A stretch of 64,000 nt of DNA from Curvularia sp. ZM96 (GCA_022457065.1 JAJGBQ010000001.1:1674001-1738000), one strand, 5' to 3'. Shown: positions 33,484 to 44,701, counted from the first letter of the stretch. Notes: a model not told the origin generated them from the sequence alone. Made by a program: numbers and translations.

Positions 33484-33974
33484 CACACCTTCTGCAAACG
33501 GCTGCGGCAATGAAACCTCGGCCTTGCTATTCGGCCATACTCGAGATTACCCTTATCTAGGCTCCGCACCGAATTTTCTTGTGTGACAGAGGCGGGAACT
33601 TGGAACAAATCCTGTGGAACGGGTTGTGTCATCGTTGCATGACCCTGCATCGCGCTTCGGCATGTACACACTCGAAAGCTTCGTCATAGAGATGGGCAAC
33701 GTCCAATAAGCCGTGTCGGTCAATTCAAAAACTAAAACTGTTCGTTTATCCCGGTATATGGCTAGTCGTGAAGATAATGATTGTTGATTTCTTTCCTTCT
33801 CGTGCATCCTCGTTACCATTATTGGACAGACTTGGCTTTTGTCGACGATATGAGCAGCATTATTGAATACATTCAGTGGAGAAAACAACTGAGATAAGAT
33901 AGTATTGCCCAATCTACAGCCAGGCTGCATTCGCAATGCTCAGGGCGGTCACGGTGACTTGACCGAACCCATAT
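33484..33974. other. Spacer between FAT1-like and DAL5-like genes
   Basis: It holds the promoter and possibly a missed first exon of the DAL5-like gene (minus-strand frame 33671-33483, with MTQPVPQDLFQVPASV). The rest is the 3' flank of the FAT1-like gene. Confidence 0.4.
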
Positions 33975-35933
33975 CTATAACAGAGCCTTCCCATTTCTCA
34001 GCGTCTCTAGATCTTCTATAGTAAACCTCACATATCTATCCTGACCAGGCTTGATCCACATGACAGGATCATTAGCACCGCCGATAACCTTGCTTCCATA
34101 CTGGTCAATCTCGATACCTTCGTTCCTCAGTGGCCCCTTGTTTTGTTTCTGATTGTCTGTATTAGTTGCTTGTTTGACCAGTCGCAAGAATACAGGCACA
34201 GCATATCTTGGCAGCTTGCTTCGTGAATATTCCAGCAATGCTTTCCAATCGAACGTCTCAGGGGTGACTCCATCGGATAATCGGAGAGCAGCGCAGCCAG
34301 CACGACCATCATGCCTGGGAACTAGGGTGCCGTATACGATTGCTTCGCCTACTCCGGGGAATTTTCCGAGTACCTCAGCTACTTCGGCTGTGGATACGTT
34401 CTCGCTCTTCCATCGAAAGGTATCGCCTAGCCTATCGAGGAAGAACCACCGTCCATCGTCATCCCTTCTCAGCGCATCACCAGAACGATAGAATAAATCG
34501 CCTTTCTTGAAAACATCCCTTTCGAACTTCTTCGCGGTAGCGTTTGGGTTGTTATAGTACCCAGCAAATGCGTCTTCGCTGGGAACGGCGACCAGGATTT
34601 CTCCGCCTTCCTGGTACGAATTGCGCTTCACGAATCCAGTCTTGGGGTCACGTACTAGTTCCCCCGTCTCCGGATCGATGGATACAGGTACGTATACGTT
34701 GTGCAATGCACGTCTGATCAGGGCGCCGTGCTGAGCAACAATGTTTTCCGTAAAAGGGCCCTTGTTGTGGACAATCATACCCAACACACCTTCGGTCGAG
34801 CTGAAAAATTCCATGACTTCGGGAACATTGAAGCGCTCTTTGAAACGACCCCAGACATCTGGTCGCATGCCGTTGCCATACATGCCGCGTAGTCTATGAT
34901 CCCTCTCTCTCGGATGTGGTGGCGCCATAAGCAGGTACCGTGCGGCTTCACCAACATACACGAACATGGTGGCTTGCGAATCGTGGATATCGTCCCAAAA
35001 GGTGCTGACTGAGAACTTGCGCCCTACCGCCACACTCTGGCCGCTTGTGAGGGCGCCCACAGTCATCATTCCTCCTGTTCCGTGAAACAAAGGCATACAA
35101 CAGTACCACCGATCCCCATCTGGCCCCGGTTTCAAGCCATAAGGAGGGTTTTCTGGATTTCCTCTTTCGTAAAACCGGCTCACCGTGAACTTGGAGGCCT
35201 TGGGTAATCCAGTGGTACCGGAGGTGTAAAGCAGACACATTGGATCTTTGCCACCTACGTTTGCCCTCATCTCGTCGCCTGGGACTGCAGTACTACCCTG
35301 ATAAACACTGGCCAACATGCTCTCATCCACTTTGAATGCACGGATGCCCATCTCTTTCACTGTGTCCTTGACTTGGTTATATCTCTCTGAACAACCTTCT
35401 TCCTCGTCGACGAGTACAATTTTGACTCCGGCAACTTTCAAGCAGTGCAACAGTCCCTCGTCTTTTAGATTGTAGTTGAGATGAGCTGGGGCACAGCCAA
35501 TGCAGAAGAGACCGAGCCAGATGACCATAAAATCAGCACTGTTCATTAGGTACGTGGCGACCATATCACCCGGTTTCACGCCCTGAGCGAGGAAGAAGTT
35601 CGCCCACTGGACCGCACGATCATGCACCTCTTGCCATGTGTAAGTCTTTGTGCGAGACCAGATGCACAAGTTGTTGCCGTACCTGACTGCGTACGGGGCA
35701 AATGTGTACCACAGGCATTGGCGGTTAGCTTTCACTATGCAAAATTAGCACGCAATATCACAATCATAGCAAAGAGTAAGGACTGGAGACGTACCGACTT
35801 CTGCATAGTACTTTGCTGCTTGATACTTGGACTTCAACGCCTTGAGATCCTGTGCAACATGATACTTCCCGTTGATGTACGCAGCAAGGCCGGAAATAGC
35901 TGCCAATGCTGCAGCAGTGGTAGTTGTGTCCAT
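33975..35933 (-). CDS. FAT1-like very long chain acyl-CoA synthetase / fatty acid transporter
   Basis: Two exons, 35933-35795 and 35734-33975, encode 632 residues. The short first exon carries a hydrophobic N-terminus (AAALAAISGLAAYI). The AMP-binding signature is intact: LLYTSGTTGLPKAS, then CMPLFHGTGG, the FFSSTEG acyl-pocket motif and the FATP/VLACS-specific block YRSGDALRRDDDGRWFFLDR followed by LGDTFRWKSENVST. This block separates FAT1/FATP proteins from ordinary long-chain acyl-CoA synthetases. The enzyme is expected to activate very long chain fatty acids and couple import with CoA thioesterification at plasma membrane, ER or peroxisome. The C-terminus (GKALL) is not a clear peroxisomal signal. 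A thioesterase gene lies 2.7 kb upstream; a shared acyl-CoA role is possible but unproven. Confidence 0.93.
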
Positions 35934-36478
35934 AGTTCGATTCCGGGTTGCTATGTATCAAGGGGCTTGCTTGTCAATCAAGTAGGTGGACCGGTGAAGG
36001 CCAGAGCAATGGCTGAAGATAACTGCAAGTGCGGCAATGGCATAATGTCGGTGAACTGAACCAAGTTGCTATAGTTTGGATACCGAACAAGCTAAACAAA
36101 GATGCCGAGGTTGAAGCCAATACTAAACCACATTATGTGCGGGGTTAGCGTGACGGCTGGTAGATCTCATGCATACCCCAATGGCTAGGCTGGACTCGGG
36201 TCGGCCGGAGGTGTACCGAGCCACAGACTAACAAAGGCCACGGTAAACGTTGGCTGCGTGAAGCACACATAAGATACCTATGTCTGTCAAACTAACCTAG
36301 TCACGAAGTACTTGTGGAGTTTGCATTGCTACTGAACATCCCCCTGCCAACCGAGTTTCTTGCATCAAACTCATTGCAGACCATGTCTTGACCCGAAAAA
36401 GTACATCGCATTTGATAGAAGGGGTATTCTTTACTTCAATATACTACAAACACATCAAAAGTGACTACCATGCATCTA
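35934..36478. other. Intergenic, FAT1-like promoter side
   Basis: Promoter of the minus-strand FAT1-like gene and 3' flank of the next minus-strand gene. No coding, RNA or repeat feature is supported. Confidence 0.4.
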
Positions 36479-37938
36479 TTAGGTCATCTTCTTCTCTTTC
36501 TTTCCGATGTTCTCTGTGCCAGGCGGGACCTTGAGTCCTCCGAATACCAATCCACACACGGCTACCATGCCTGCAGCTCCAGTTGCGTACGCTGTTTCTC
36601 TGCCTGCCCACCAATAGAGTGTACAGAAAATCAAAGGCCCCAAAGAGCGTCCGATTTGACCTGAAAGAGCGTTAGTGATTGCAATGTCGAGGTAGTCTTG
36701 AGAGCTTACCGAAACTTCGATGGTTCCCTAGCTTGTTGCCACGCTCATCCGCTGCGGCTTCAAAAGACGACAAACTGTTGAGACCGGTGACGACCGTCGC
36801 ACTTGTGACTGCCAAGAGGGCAGCAGCTCCATAGAGCGCGCCTTGCGTCTGTACCCTACCCAGCATGACGAAGGCTATCGTGCAGCTGACTACACCCAAC
36901 TGGACCACCTTCAAGGGATGCATCCGACGCACCACGGAGCCTTGGAGCAGCGAAGCGACTAATCCGATGAATCCAAGGAGTCGCCCCGAATCCTTTGCCT
37001 GATAGGCAAATAGATCGTATGTCATAAAAGGCAGCGAGAACTCCATGCCACTGAAGAACAAGATGAACGTGAAATGTGTGGCGTTGAGGAGGTAATGCGA
37101 GTTTGTTCGAACACGGGGTTTTGCTGCAGTGTTGTCCTTTACTTTTCCATTGGTAGTACCGTTCTGGCTCTTGTCTACTGAAGGAAGCGTCTCCGGAAGG
37201 CTAGCATAGAGATAGATGGTCTCCGAGACAATCAGAAACAGAGAGAAGCCTGCAGCCATGGCAAAGGGGTTCTTGTCCATGATTTGTAGTGTCGAGAGGT
37301 ATGCGCCCAGAGCGGGTCCAAATGTAAAGGCGATGCTGAAGCAGACGCCCACAAGCGCCATGGTCGACCCTCGCTGGCTGTCGTCGCTAATGTCGGTAGC
37401 AATTGCCATGGCAAGCTGTACATTGCCCTCGCTAAGTCCACCTACAATTCTGCTCGCAAGGAATGTCCGGAAGTCTGTGGCTGCAACCCAGAGCGCAACA
37501 CTCAGGATGTTGCCCACCATGGACCACAACAGCGCCGTACGCCTTCCATATCTGTCCGAAAGGGTGCCTATAAAGGGCGATGCAACTGCCTGGCAGAGGG
37601 AAAAGAGCGATCCGAGCGCGCCGCCGAGTAGGACAATGTCGTAGCGGGAGTTGATGGGCTTCGCAAACGAGTTCTTGTATGCATTGAGACCGGCGAGGAT
37701 TTTGGAGAGAATGGTGTTCGGGTCGCCAGTTTCGTGGTTACGGTAGAATTCTATGAGTTTAGGAAAAAGGGGGAGAATAAAGGTAAAGGATATCTAAGCC
37801 ACGAGTTGTCAGTGGGATGCGCTCCGTGAGTTGCGGACCAAAAGAATGACGTACCAAGTCAAGCAACAGGGAAATGAACAACACCTTCAAGACTCTTTTT
37901 CGCAGTGTCGCAGACACTGGCACTGTTTCGGAGCCCAT
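36479..37938 (-). CDS. MFS transporter, TetA/MFSD10-like
   Basis: Three exons, 37938-37855, 37793-36710 and 36660-36479, encode 449 residues. The first exon has 28 codons (MGSETVPVSATLRKRV to LLLDL) and joins at GTACGT..GGCTTAG. The loop 2-3 motif of drug:proton antiporters is clear: GTLSDRYGRRTALLW. Twelve helices in two halves are separated by a loop with Asn/Lys repeats (NGTTNGKVKDNTAAKPRVRT). A QIGRSLGPLIF segment after the last intron and a lysine-rich tail (GKKEKKMT) complete it. The arrangement resembles bacterial tetracycline exporters and animal MFSD10, an organic anion exporter class; the fungal substrate is unknown. Identity as MFS is firm, subfamily is tentative. Confidence 0.9.
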
Positions 37939-38584
37939 GATGAAGACCTGCTCAGAAAGTCCGATTGTGAGGAGCCGGAAGAAGCGAAAGGCGATGTGGA
38001 CACAAGCAGTCAGCGATGGGTCGTCTAATTAACGATGGCGTAGCGAATTGATCAACGAAGGGGTCGCAATCTAGTTCAGCTCGGACTACAAGGCCATCAT
38101 CAATGTAGATAGTTCTCCACCGGACCAGAAATAGAACAGGCTTGGGTTGTCAGCACTTATTGGTGGCGGGTGCGTGTGGTGTATGTATGTAAGTCTGGTA
38201 TCGCCGTACGCGGTGGCGCCGTTCCGGGCTTGAAACAGCGCGTGGTGATTAGACGCACGGCGATGAAACGACGTGGTGAGATGCTGGCACAACTAGGGTG
38301 GGCCTGCCCACTGCGTGAGAGTCATTGCGCGCACACGACGCAAAAAGGACAGACACGTCCACACATAGTCGCTGGAACAGGGCTGGCAGACTCTCTTTTG
38401 GATGGCCATGCATGCCATGCTGGATCGGATGAGCCGAGGCAGTAAGGAACGCCCTGCCGATCTCCCATAACCACACCCCAACTCATATCGTGGTCTGGAA
38501 CGATCATCTGTCAGACCACAAGACATGTATACCTGGACATAGAGTGTTTGTCCCAGTACCAGTTCGCGTCGTTCCAAGCCCACC
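37939..38584. promoter_or_regulatory. Divergent promoter region, MFS transporter and thioesterase
   Basis: 646 bases between divergent start codons. It has no protein or RNA gene I can support. Individual regulatory motifs were not resolved. Confidence 0.4.
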
Positions 38585-39267
38585 ATGAGCGACCAAGCAG
38601 CCGATCGGCGAAAAGCAATGGCGGCTGTGCAAGCCCTGTTTAACAAGTACAAACTGCTTGAAGCTAAGCGGCCAGACGGTCATGCAGTAAGATTCTCGAG
38701 TTCTTGTTGACTCCCTTGGGCTGACTAAGTCAAGGACTTTGACAACGAGGTTATGAACTCTCTGGAGCTTGTGGATGCGACGCTTGACGGAACAGTGACG
38801 TATGAAATGTTCATGAAACCCAACTTCTCCAACTTGAACAGTACGTGTGCTCTCCCAACTGATAGTTCACACTAACCTAGGTAGATGTCATGCACGGTGG
38901 AGCTGCAGGCGTCATCTTCGACATGTCCACAACGTCAGCTCTCTGTCCACTGGCGCGACCTCATGGTTTTTGGGAGTTTATGGGAGGTGTCACACGGTCA
39001 CTCAATATCTCCTATCTCAAAGCCGTGCCTATTGGTGTCAAGGTGAGGCTCAACAGCAAAGTAGTGAGTGTAGGCAAGCAAATGGCAATGATCCGAGGCG
39101 ACATGACCAGCCTAGATGGAAAGACGACATACTGCACAGTCGAGCATCACAAAGTAAATGTGCCTGTACAGCCCGAGCATCGACTGGTACGAACGGCGTG
39201 GGATGATGAGTTCGAAAAGGAATGGAAACTGGTACAGCAACCGAAAGCGGCAACGAGCAAGTTGTAG
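38585..39267 (+). CDS. Hotdog-fold thioesterase (PaaI/ACOT13-like)
   Basis: Three exons, 38585-38686, 38735-38840 and 38885-39267, encode 196 residues. After a Lys/Ala-rich helix at the N-terminus the junction of exons 2 and 3 restores NVMHGGAAGVIFDMSTTSAL, the His-Gly-Gly and Asp/Asn-containing hotdog helix typical of PaaI-type acyl-CoA thioesterases. It is followed by the beta strands SLNISYLKAVPIG and VVSVGKQMAMIRGD. Such enzymes hydrolyse medium or long chain acyl-CoAs, often in mitochondria, but no clear targeting peptide is visible here. The final acceptor is the second AG of a CTAGGTAG run. Neighbouring FAT1-like and transporter genes hint at lipid metabolism without proving it. Confidence 0.88.
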
Positions 39268-39431
39268 AATGACCCGGGTGGCAGACAGACACCATGCCAT
39301 GTGTATTGACTGCACATATATTTGATATCCATATCCACATGAAGGCGCACGCATGCCACACAAATAAAACGCCGGCCGATGCATTTTGTACAGTAGCTTT
39401 ACACCAAGTCCCAAGTCGTTCATCTGCCTGC

Positions 39432-39889
39432 CTACTTCCTCTTGTTGAACTTTTTAGATTCTGTACAGTGTTAGTACAACGCGCAACGCGCAGTCTTGGT
39501 GGGCACATACCAGCAGCAGTCCTCTTCTTCTTGGGCGCGCCCTTGCCTCTTGACTTTGCGACATTGAGATGCTCGAGCCAGTCTTCCTCAGCCTCGTCGA
39601 TGATTTGGTGCTCAGGATACAGGCTGCGCAGCTGGCTAATGGTACCGATTCGCGGTGGATAGTACGAGGCGACTGATGGGCCCTTAAGGCGTTGGTGAAG
39701 GATGCGTGATCCCAGGCGGAGGCGTTCGGGATTGTATGTGGTGTTGAAGACCTTGCATTGGACCTGTGTATATTAGAATCGCGACATAGGACACCACCCG
39801 GGGGCTAGCAATGCAAGAAAACAGGTCAGATTAAAGCAATCGGTACATACCCTCATCAGGTCCAATATCCGCTGTCGTGGCACCGCCAT
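39432..39889 (-). CDS. RSM27: Mitochondrial small-subunit ribosomal protein mS33 (Rsm27-like)
   Basis: Three exons, 39889-39851, 39763-39511 and 39460-39432, encode 106 residues. The last intron has a textbook TACTAAC branch point and the final exon supplies only ESKKFNKRK. The core reads CKVFNTTYNPERLRLGSRIL, then RLKGPSVASYYPPR, which is the mS33/MRPS33 signature (FNTTYNP followed by LKGP and YYP). The basic C-terminus fits a ribosomal protein. It is part of the mitoribosome small subunit in the matrix. It is transcribed divergently from the RNase III gene 197 bases away, so both genes share a compact promoter region. Confidence 0.9.
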
Positions 39890-40086
39890 TGTGACTGCAA
39901 TGCTGGGCCTGGGTATTGGGCGTGCGGCGGGTGGAAATGGACATTGCGGAGGTGCCCTTGGCGCCCGCAACCACCGAGCGTCCGCCGCTTTCAGGCCAAC
40001 TTTTTTCTGGATGCAACACCTCTCTCCCTTCACCCACACTCCCGATTAGAAATATCCTGCAGAGCGTCGGTCTCTACTGCAGCGCC
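39890..40086. promoter_or_regulatory. Compact shared promoter, mS33 and RNase III genes
   Basis: Only 197 bases separate the two divergent start codons, so both promoters and both leaders must fit here. No TATA box is obvious. Confidence 0.55.
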
Positions 40087-41421
40087 ATGGCATCGCAGAA
40101 GCGCGGAGGAGGCTTCCACCATTACAGTCACGACCATCGCAATAAGAAACACCAGCCGTCTTCCCAACGCCAAAATGCGCCGCCGCAGCCAGAGCTCTCG
40201 CCCAAGGATATGCAGACGGGCCTGGTAGCCCTGCTGGATCGCTTCGTCGCAGAAGAGACGACGGCCGGCGCAGAAAAAGAAACCCTCTACCATGCCCACG
40301 AGCTGCGCCGCCGACTTTGCGCTCGAGACAACGGCGCTTCGTCGCATGCGAAACGCGAGCTTGACAATAAACGACCAGACAAGGCCGTCCAGGTCGCGAT
40401 CCCACCCTATGTCGACCGCAAAGTCCGCGACGCCAAAGAACTTCCCCCTCTGCCACCCATCTCCGAGCCCCATCTTCACCAAGCCGTCTTTACCCATCGA
40501 TCCGCCATCTACGACCCCAGTATCCCCGGCTCGTCGCTGGGTGAGGACTTAAGCCTTGACTACGAGCGTCTGGAGTTACTCGGAGATGCTTACATCGAAC
40601 TCATCGCCTCTCGTGCCCTATACAATCGTTTCCCGCATGTCGACGTTCCCGAGCTGTGCATGTGGCGCGAACGCCTTGTCGAGAATTCTACCTTGGGCAA
40701 ATTCTCCCAAGCGTATGGGTTCCCGGATCGGTTGAAGCACCGGGCCGTATGGGACAAAAATTCGAAGCAATATCACAAGGTTGTCGCCGACATGCTCGAG
40801 GCCTATGTCGCGGCAATCGTTCTGTCCGACCCAGAACATGGTTTCGAGACTGCCGAGGCATGGCTCACACAACTTTGGGCACCGCAGCTGCTCGGCTTTA
40901 GGGAAAAGATCATCGAAAACCCCCAGGCTCGCAACCAACTCGACAAGCTGGTCCTCGGCAAGAACGTCAAGCTCGTCACCAAGGAAGAGAGACCCATGAC
41001 GTACGACGCTAACAGCGTCCAGTGCTATCACATGGGCATCTACCTTACGGGATGGGGCTATACAGACGAGTGGCTCGGCAGCGGCGACGGGCAAAACAAA
41101 GTACAGGCTGGTGTCGCGGCTGCAGCCGACGCGCTGAAGCGAGACAGCGCTGTGTTGAGGGATGCAATTCGGCAAAAGGACGAGTTGAGGGCCGCACGAT
41201 TGAAAGAGCAAGAAGCCAAAGTCAAGGCCAATGGTCAAGACGACACTGATTCTCCGACTGTGGCTGGCAGTGAGGCGTCTGACGCCAAGGACAAAACAGA
41301 TCAAGATGCATCCGGCATAAAACGCAAAAAGGAAGAAGAAGGCTCTTCACCCGAGAAGAAGAAACATAAAAAGGGAAAGAAGGACAAGAAGCGCAAAAGC
41401 TCGATCGATGACAGCGATTGA
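40087..41421 (+). CDS. Ribonuclease III (Rnt1/Pac1-like)
   Basis: A single-exon gene of 444 residues from the ATG at 40087; the open frame continues upstream only through a TTG. The RNase III signature is DYERLELLGDAYIE (Glu160, Asp167) and the second metal-site pair is VVADMLEAYVAAI (Asp235, Glu238), so all four catalytic acids are present. This argues against the inactive mitoribosomal L44-type homologues. Residues about 275-370 contain a divergent dsRNA-binding region (MGIYLTGWGYTDEWLG..KVQAGVAAAADALK). The C-terminus is lysine-rich (EKKKHKKGKKDKKRKSS), likely a nuclear or nucleolar signal. Expected roles are cleavage of pre-rRNA 3' ends and of snRNA/snoRNA precursors. Confidence 0.92.
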   Translation: MASQKRGGGFHHYSHDHRNKKHQPSSQRQNAPPQPELSPKDMQTGLVALLDRFVAEETTAGAEKETLYHAHELRRRLCARDNGASSHAKRELDNKRPDKAVQVAIPPYVDRKVRDAKELPPLPPISEPHLHQAVFTHRSAIYDPSIPGSSLGEDLSLDYERLELLGDAYIELIASRALYNRFPHVDVPELCMWRERLVENSTLGKFSQAYGFPDRLKHRAVWDKNSKQYHKVVADMLEAYVAAIVLSDPEHGFETAEAWLTQLWAPQLLGFREKIIENPQARNQLDKLVLGKNVKLVTKEERPMTYDANSVQCYHMGIYLTGWGYTDEWLGSGDGQNKVQAGVAAAADALKRDSAVLRDAIRQKDELRAARLKEQEAKVKANGQDDTDSPTVAGSEASDAKDKTDQDASGIKRKKEEEGSSPEKKKHKKGKKDKKRKSSIDDSD

Positions 41422-41742
41422 AAGTGCACCATGAGGTACCCAGCCAGGCATATACGACTCCCATCACGGGCTCATCTGGTCACCAAGGCAGCCTTGCATT
41501 AATAAACAGTATTTTCCGAATGTCAACTTGATGTAGACGATGGCCAAAGGTAGGTAGGAGAATGATCAGCCACCTGGATATGCACACCTTTGCGGTCTCA
41601 TGCTTTGATCTCACAATCCTCTGGACACGCCTATTGTAGGTCTCATGACTCCGTTGCTGCTGACCCGAGTATGAACGTGGTATGTTACACATGGTCCAAT
41701 GCAAAAGAACGCCAACCCAATGTCCCCAAAATCCTTTTTCTT
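41422..41742. other. Convergent 3' spacer
   Basis: 3' flanks of the RNase III and GARS genes. No further exon of the GARS gene (no AIRS-like sequence) is visible here. Confidence 0.5.
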
Positions 41743-43107
41743 TTACTTCTTCAGTGCCCGTCCTGCAATATCCTTGCGGTACTGCATGCCCTCGAAATGG
41801 ATGCACTCGACACCCTTGTAGGCCTTTGCTACGGCTTCTTCCAGTGTAGGCGCAGTCGCTGTGGATGCAATGACACGTCCACCAGATGTCTTCAGCGTGT
41901 TGTCAGAGAAGGAAGTTCCAGCATGGAAGAGTACCACGTCTGCGTTTTTGGTTAGCATTAGGTTGTATATTTAAATTTAAGCAGAACCCATTGAGATTTG
42001 TAACTCACCTTCTGGTGTGGGATCGAGCTTCATAACTGTGCCCTTTGCATAGCTACCTGGGTACCCGCCTGCTGCGACTACCACGGTAGCTGCCGAGCGG
42101 TCGGAGACCTTGACATCAACGTCTTTCAGTCGTCCGTCTGCACATGCGACCATGACCTGAGCAAGATCGCCCTCCATGAGCGCCAGCAGACTCTGCGTCT
42201 CTGGGTCACCGAAGCGAACGTTGTATTCGAGCACCTTGGGGCCGTCCTTGGTCATCATCAAACCGGTGAAGAGGACACCCTTGAACTCGAAACCTTCGGC
42301 GCGCATGCCATCGATGGTGGGTTGCAGGATGTCCTTGTCGATGCGGTCGAGGACGTCGCGGGGCGCGATGCGCGTGGGCGCATAGGTGCCCATGCCTCCT
42401 GTGTTGGGGCCCTGGTCGTTGTCGAAAATGCGCTTGTGGTCTTGTGCGGGTGGGAGAGACTTGATGGTGCGGCCGTCGCTGAATGTGAGGATGGATAGCT
42501 CGTCGCCCTCGAGGAACTCCTCAATGACTACCTCATCGCCTGCAGCACCGAATTCACGATCCAGCATGATGTCCTTGAGCGCTGACTGTGCCTCCTCTTT
42601 GGTCTGTGGTATGATGACGCCCTTCCCTGCTGCCAGGCCCGAGGCTTTGATCACCACAGAATGCGAAATCGAGTCCAGGTACGCCTTTGCGTCTTCGTAC
42701 TTGCTAAAGTTTTCGTACGCGGCCGTGGGAATATTCTGTCGCTTCATAAAGTCTTTGCTGAATGTCTTGCTGCCCTCCATGGTCGCGGCCTTCTTGGAAG
42801 GGCCAAAGGCCTTGATGCTCTCCAGTCCATTCTCCTTGAAGTAGTCTACAATACCAGCAACGAGTGGTGCCTCGGGTCCCGGTATTAACAGGTTGATTTG
42901 CTTTTCTTTTGCAAAGGCGACGAGGCCGGCAAAGTCAGTGTCCTTGATGTGTGTGACGTTGGTGACTTTTGACGAAAGGGTTGCGGTGCCTCCGTTACCG
43001 GGGCAGACATAAATGTGCTCGGTGGAAGGGGATTGCAGGAGTTTCCAGGCGAGGGCGTGTTCACGGCCGCCGTTGCCGACAAGAAGAACCCGGACACTTT
43101 CTGACAT
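41743..43107 (-). CDS. Phosphoribosylamine-glycine ligase (GARS), apparently monofunctional
   Basis: Two exons, 43107-42009 and 41939-41743, encode 431 residues. The ATP-grasp GARS domains are complete: VRVLLVGNGGREHALAWKL, LLIPGPEAPLVAGI, the ATP loop SGLAAGKGVI, DHKRIFDNDQGPNTGGMGTY and VLEYNVRFGDPETQ, ending in VECIHFEGMQYRKDIAGRAL. The enzyme makes glycinamide ribonucleotide, step two of purine synthesis, in the cytosol. In most fungi known to me this domain is fused to AIR synthetase in one protein of about 800 residues (yeast ADE5,7; fission yeast ade1). Here a TAA follows the GARS end directly and no AIRS sequence lies downstream before the RNase III gene. Confidence 0.93.
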
Positions 43108-43876
43108 GTTGTGCGATTGGTTTGTGAAGGTGCAATCTTGTGCGTATGTGATATTGCGCTTTTGCGAGGGGAAATTTTTGGGAGAGGGGTGTTGCCCCGC
43201 CGTGGGGTAAATGACAGGGATGTGCGGGAGGGTGAGTTTACTTTTCAGCCCTACCGAAATGGTCGGATAGAACTGCCACATCAAAACCGCCTAGCTTATG
43301 TGAATATAGTCAGATCACCATAATACTGCAAATCTCGTCATGATCTATGTGAATCCTGACGTGTCTGTATTTGTCATGTGTCTCTAAAAGCTGAAGAATG
43401 CGGTTTAGCGGAGTTGGCCAGTGCAGTTTTACTTCAACTGGTCCGGTACAATGAGACTCGCTGTACAGCATCATCAGAATATCAGTTGTGCAGCTGCGAT
43501 GCTCTCACAAGTGCAAGTTCAGCTGCCGATCATGGCGCAGCTTTTCTTTGATGCGCAATTCTATGTCCTACTAGGCAAGCGTCAAGATACAGGGCCCGAG
43601 TAAACAAGAGGACACCAACAAATCGCTCGCATGTGCTCTGATTTTGGAAACGAAGCTGGCACAGTACAGGACAGGATAGAGGAGGCGACGAGTCTCAACG
43701 AAGCCCAGCTATCATGTATCGGATAGATTCCACCTCGAGGTCGCCCTTGTACAAGTCACGGCAGCCTCGGTGCTATCGCTGGCGCATTGGGCGCAGATGG
43801 GTACACGCCTCCGAATGATACAGGCGCTTATTTGTAGGAGATGGAATCCGTGTCATTAGCAACGAACCCAGCTACA
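43108..43876. other. Intergenic between GARS and DCP1 genes
   Basis: Promoter of the minus-strand GARS gene and 3' flank of the minus-strand DCP1 gene. No gene, RNA or repeat is supported in it. Confidence 0.45.
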
Positions 43877-43972
43877 TCAGCCTAGCCCGTTATGATTCTG
43901 CTTTGCCCTCATGAACAGCTGGCCCAACACATCTGGTTGAGCAGGAGCAGGATGTGGCATATATGGTAATTG

Positions 43973-44009
<37 letters not shown>

Positions 44010-44701
44010 TGTTGCTGATGGAGCATACTTGGCATGGTGTGGCTGTCATGGTGGTGCAGGCTGAAGTCGGCATCCTGCTCGCGCTGTTGGCCAAAGAGCT
44101 CTCGGAGCGATAGCTGGCGGCCCATGGGGGCAGACGAAGCTGTCTCGGCGGGATCATGGAGAGCGGAGCGGCTTGCCTCTGCCCTGTCGGCGACGGCCAT
44201 CATCTTGGCGGCAGTCTCTTCGCGACAGTTGGCGGTCGAGGAAGGCGGCGGGTCGGCAAAGATCCATATACCATACACTTGCTCGCCCTGAATGATGACA
44301 TAGGGATCTGAAATCTCCATGTCGTCACTGCTGACAAGCTCCTCGTAGAAGTTGTCGAGACCCCTGCGGTTGAGAATGATGGTGCAGTAGCGCTCGGCGC
44401 CCATGGACGAGGGCGTCAGTTGGCAGATGAAGAGGGTGCCCTCAATGCCCATCTTCTCCCACTGCTGCGTCTCGAGGTTGAACGTGTACAGGGCGGCGTA
44501 GGGCGTGACATGTTCAATGGCGACGATTTCTGGATACAGGCGGCGGAGGACGGAGAAGTTGAGCTCCTCGTTGGACCGCGGCGGAGGGAGGGGCACATCG
44601 ACAGCGGGCGGCGGAGCGTCTGTCTCATAGTCGGAGGGCTGGGGAGGCGGCTGCGACGGGGGCTGCGGCTGGCCGGCGCGGGCTTTGCGATGTGGTGCCA
44701 T
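43877..44701 (-). CDS. DCP1: mRNA decapping complex subunit DCP1
   Basis: A single-exon gene of 274 residues. A Pro-rich N-tail of about 45 residues precedes the DCP1 EVH1 domain: LNFSVLRRLYPEIVAIEHVT, YTFNLETQQWEKMGIEGTLF, ERYCTIILNRRGLDNFYEEL and PYVIIQGEQVYGIWIF. This is the characteristic Dcp1 sequence. The protein activates Dcp2 to remove the 5' cap in cytoplasmic P-bodies. The C-terminus has a short RQLSLRELFG motif, then a run of 14 Gln encoded by mixed CAG/CAA codons, then LGQLFMRAKQ, typical of low-complexity tails in P-body proteins. It is divergent from the 5-phosphatase gene with 349 bases between start codons. Confidence 0.95.
43974..44016 (-). repeat. CAG/CAA microsatellite (poly-Gln) in DCP1
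   Basis: The plus strand shows a run of CTG units with TTG interruptions; on the coding strand it encodes 14 consecutive Gln. Pure CAG units make it prone to length change between strains. Confidence 0.9.

Noticed and set aside
39916..40086. 57-codon N-terminal extension of RNase III
   Set aside because: It begins with TTG and would overlap the whole shared promoter with mS33.
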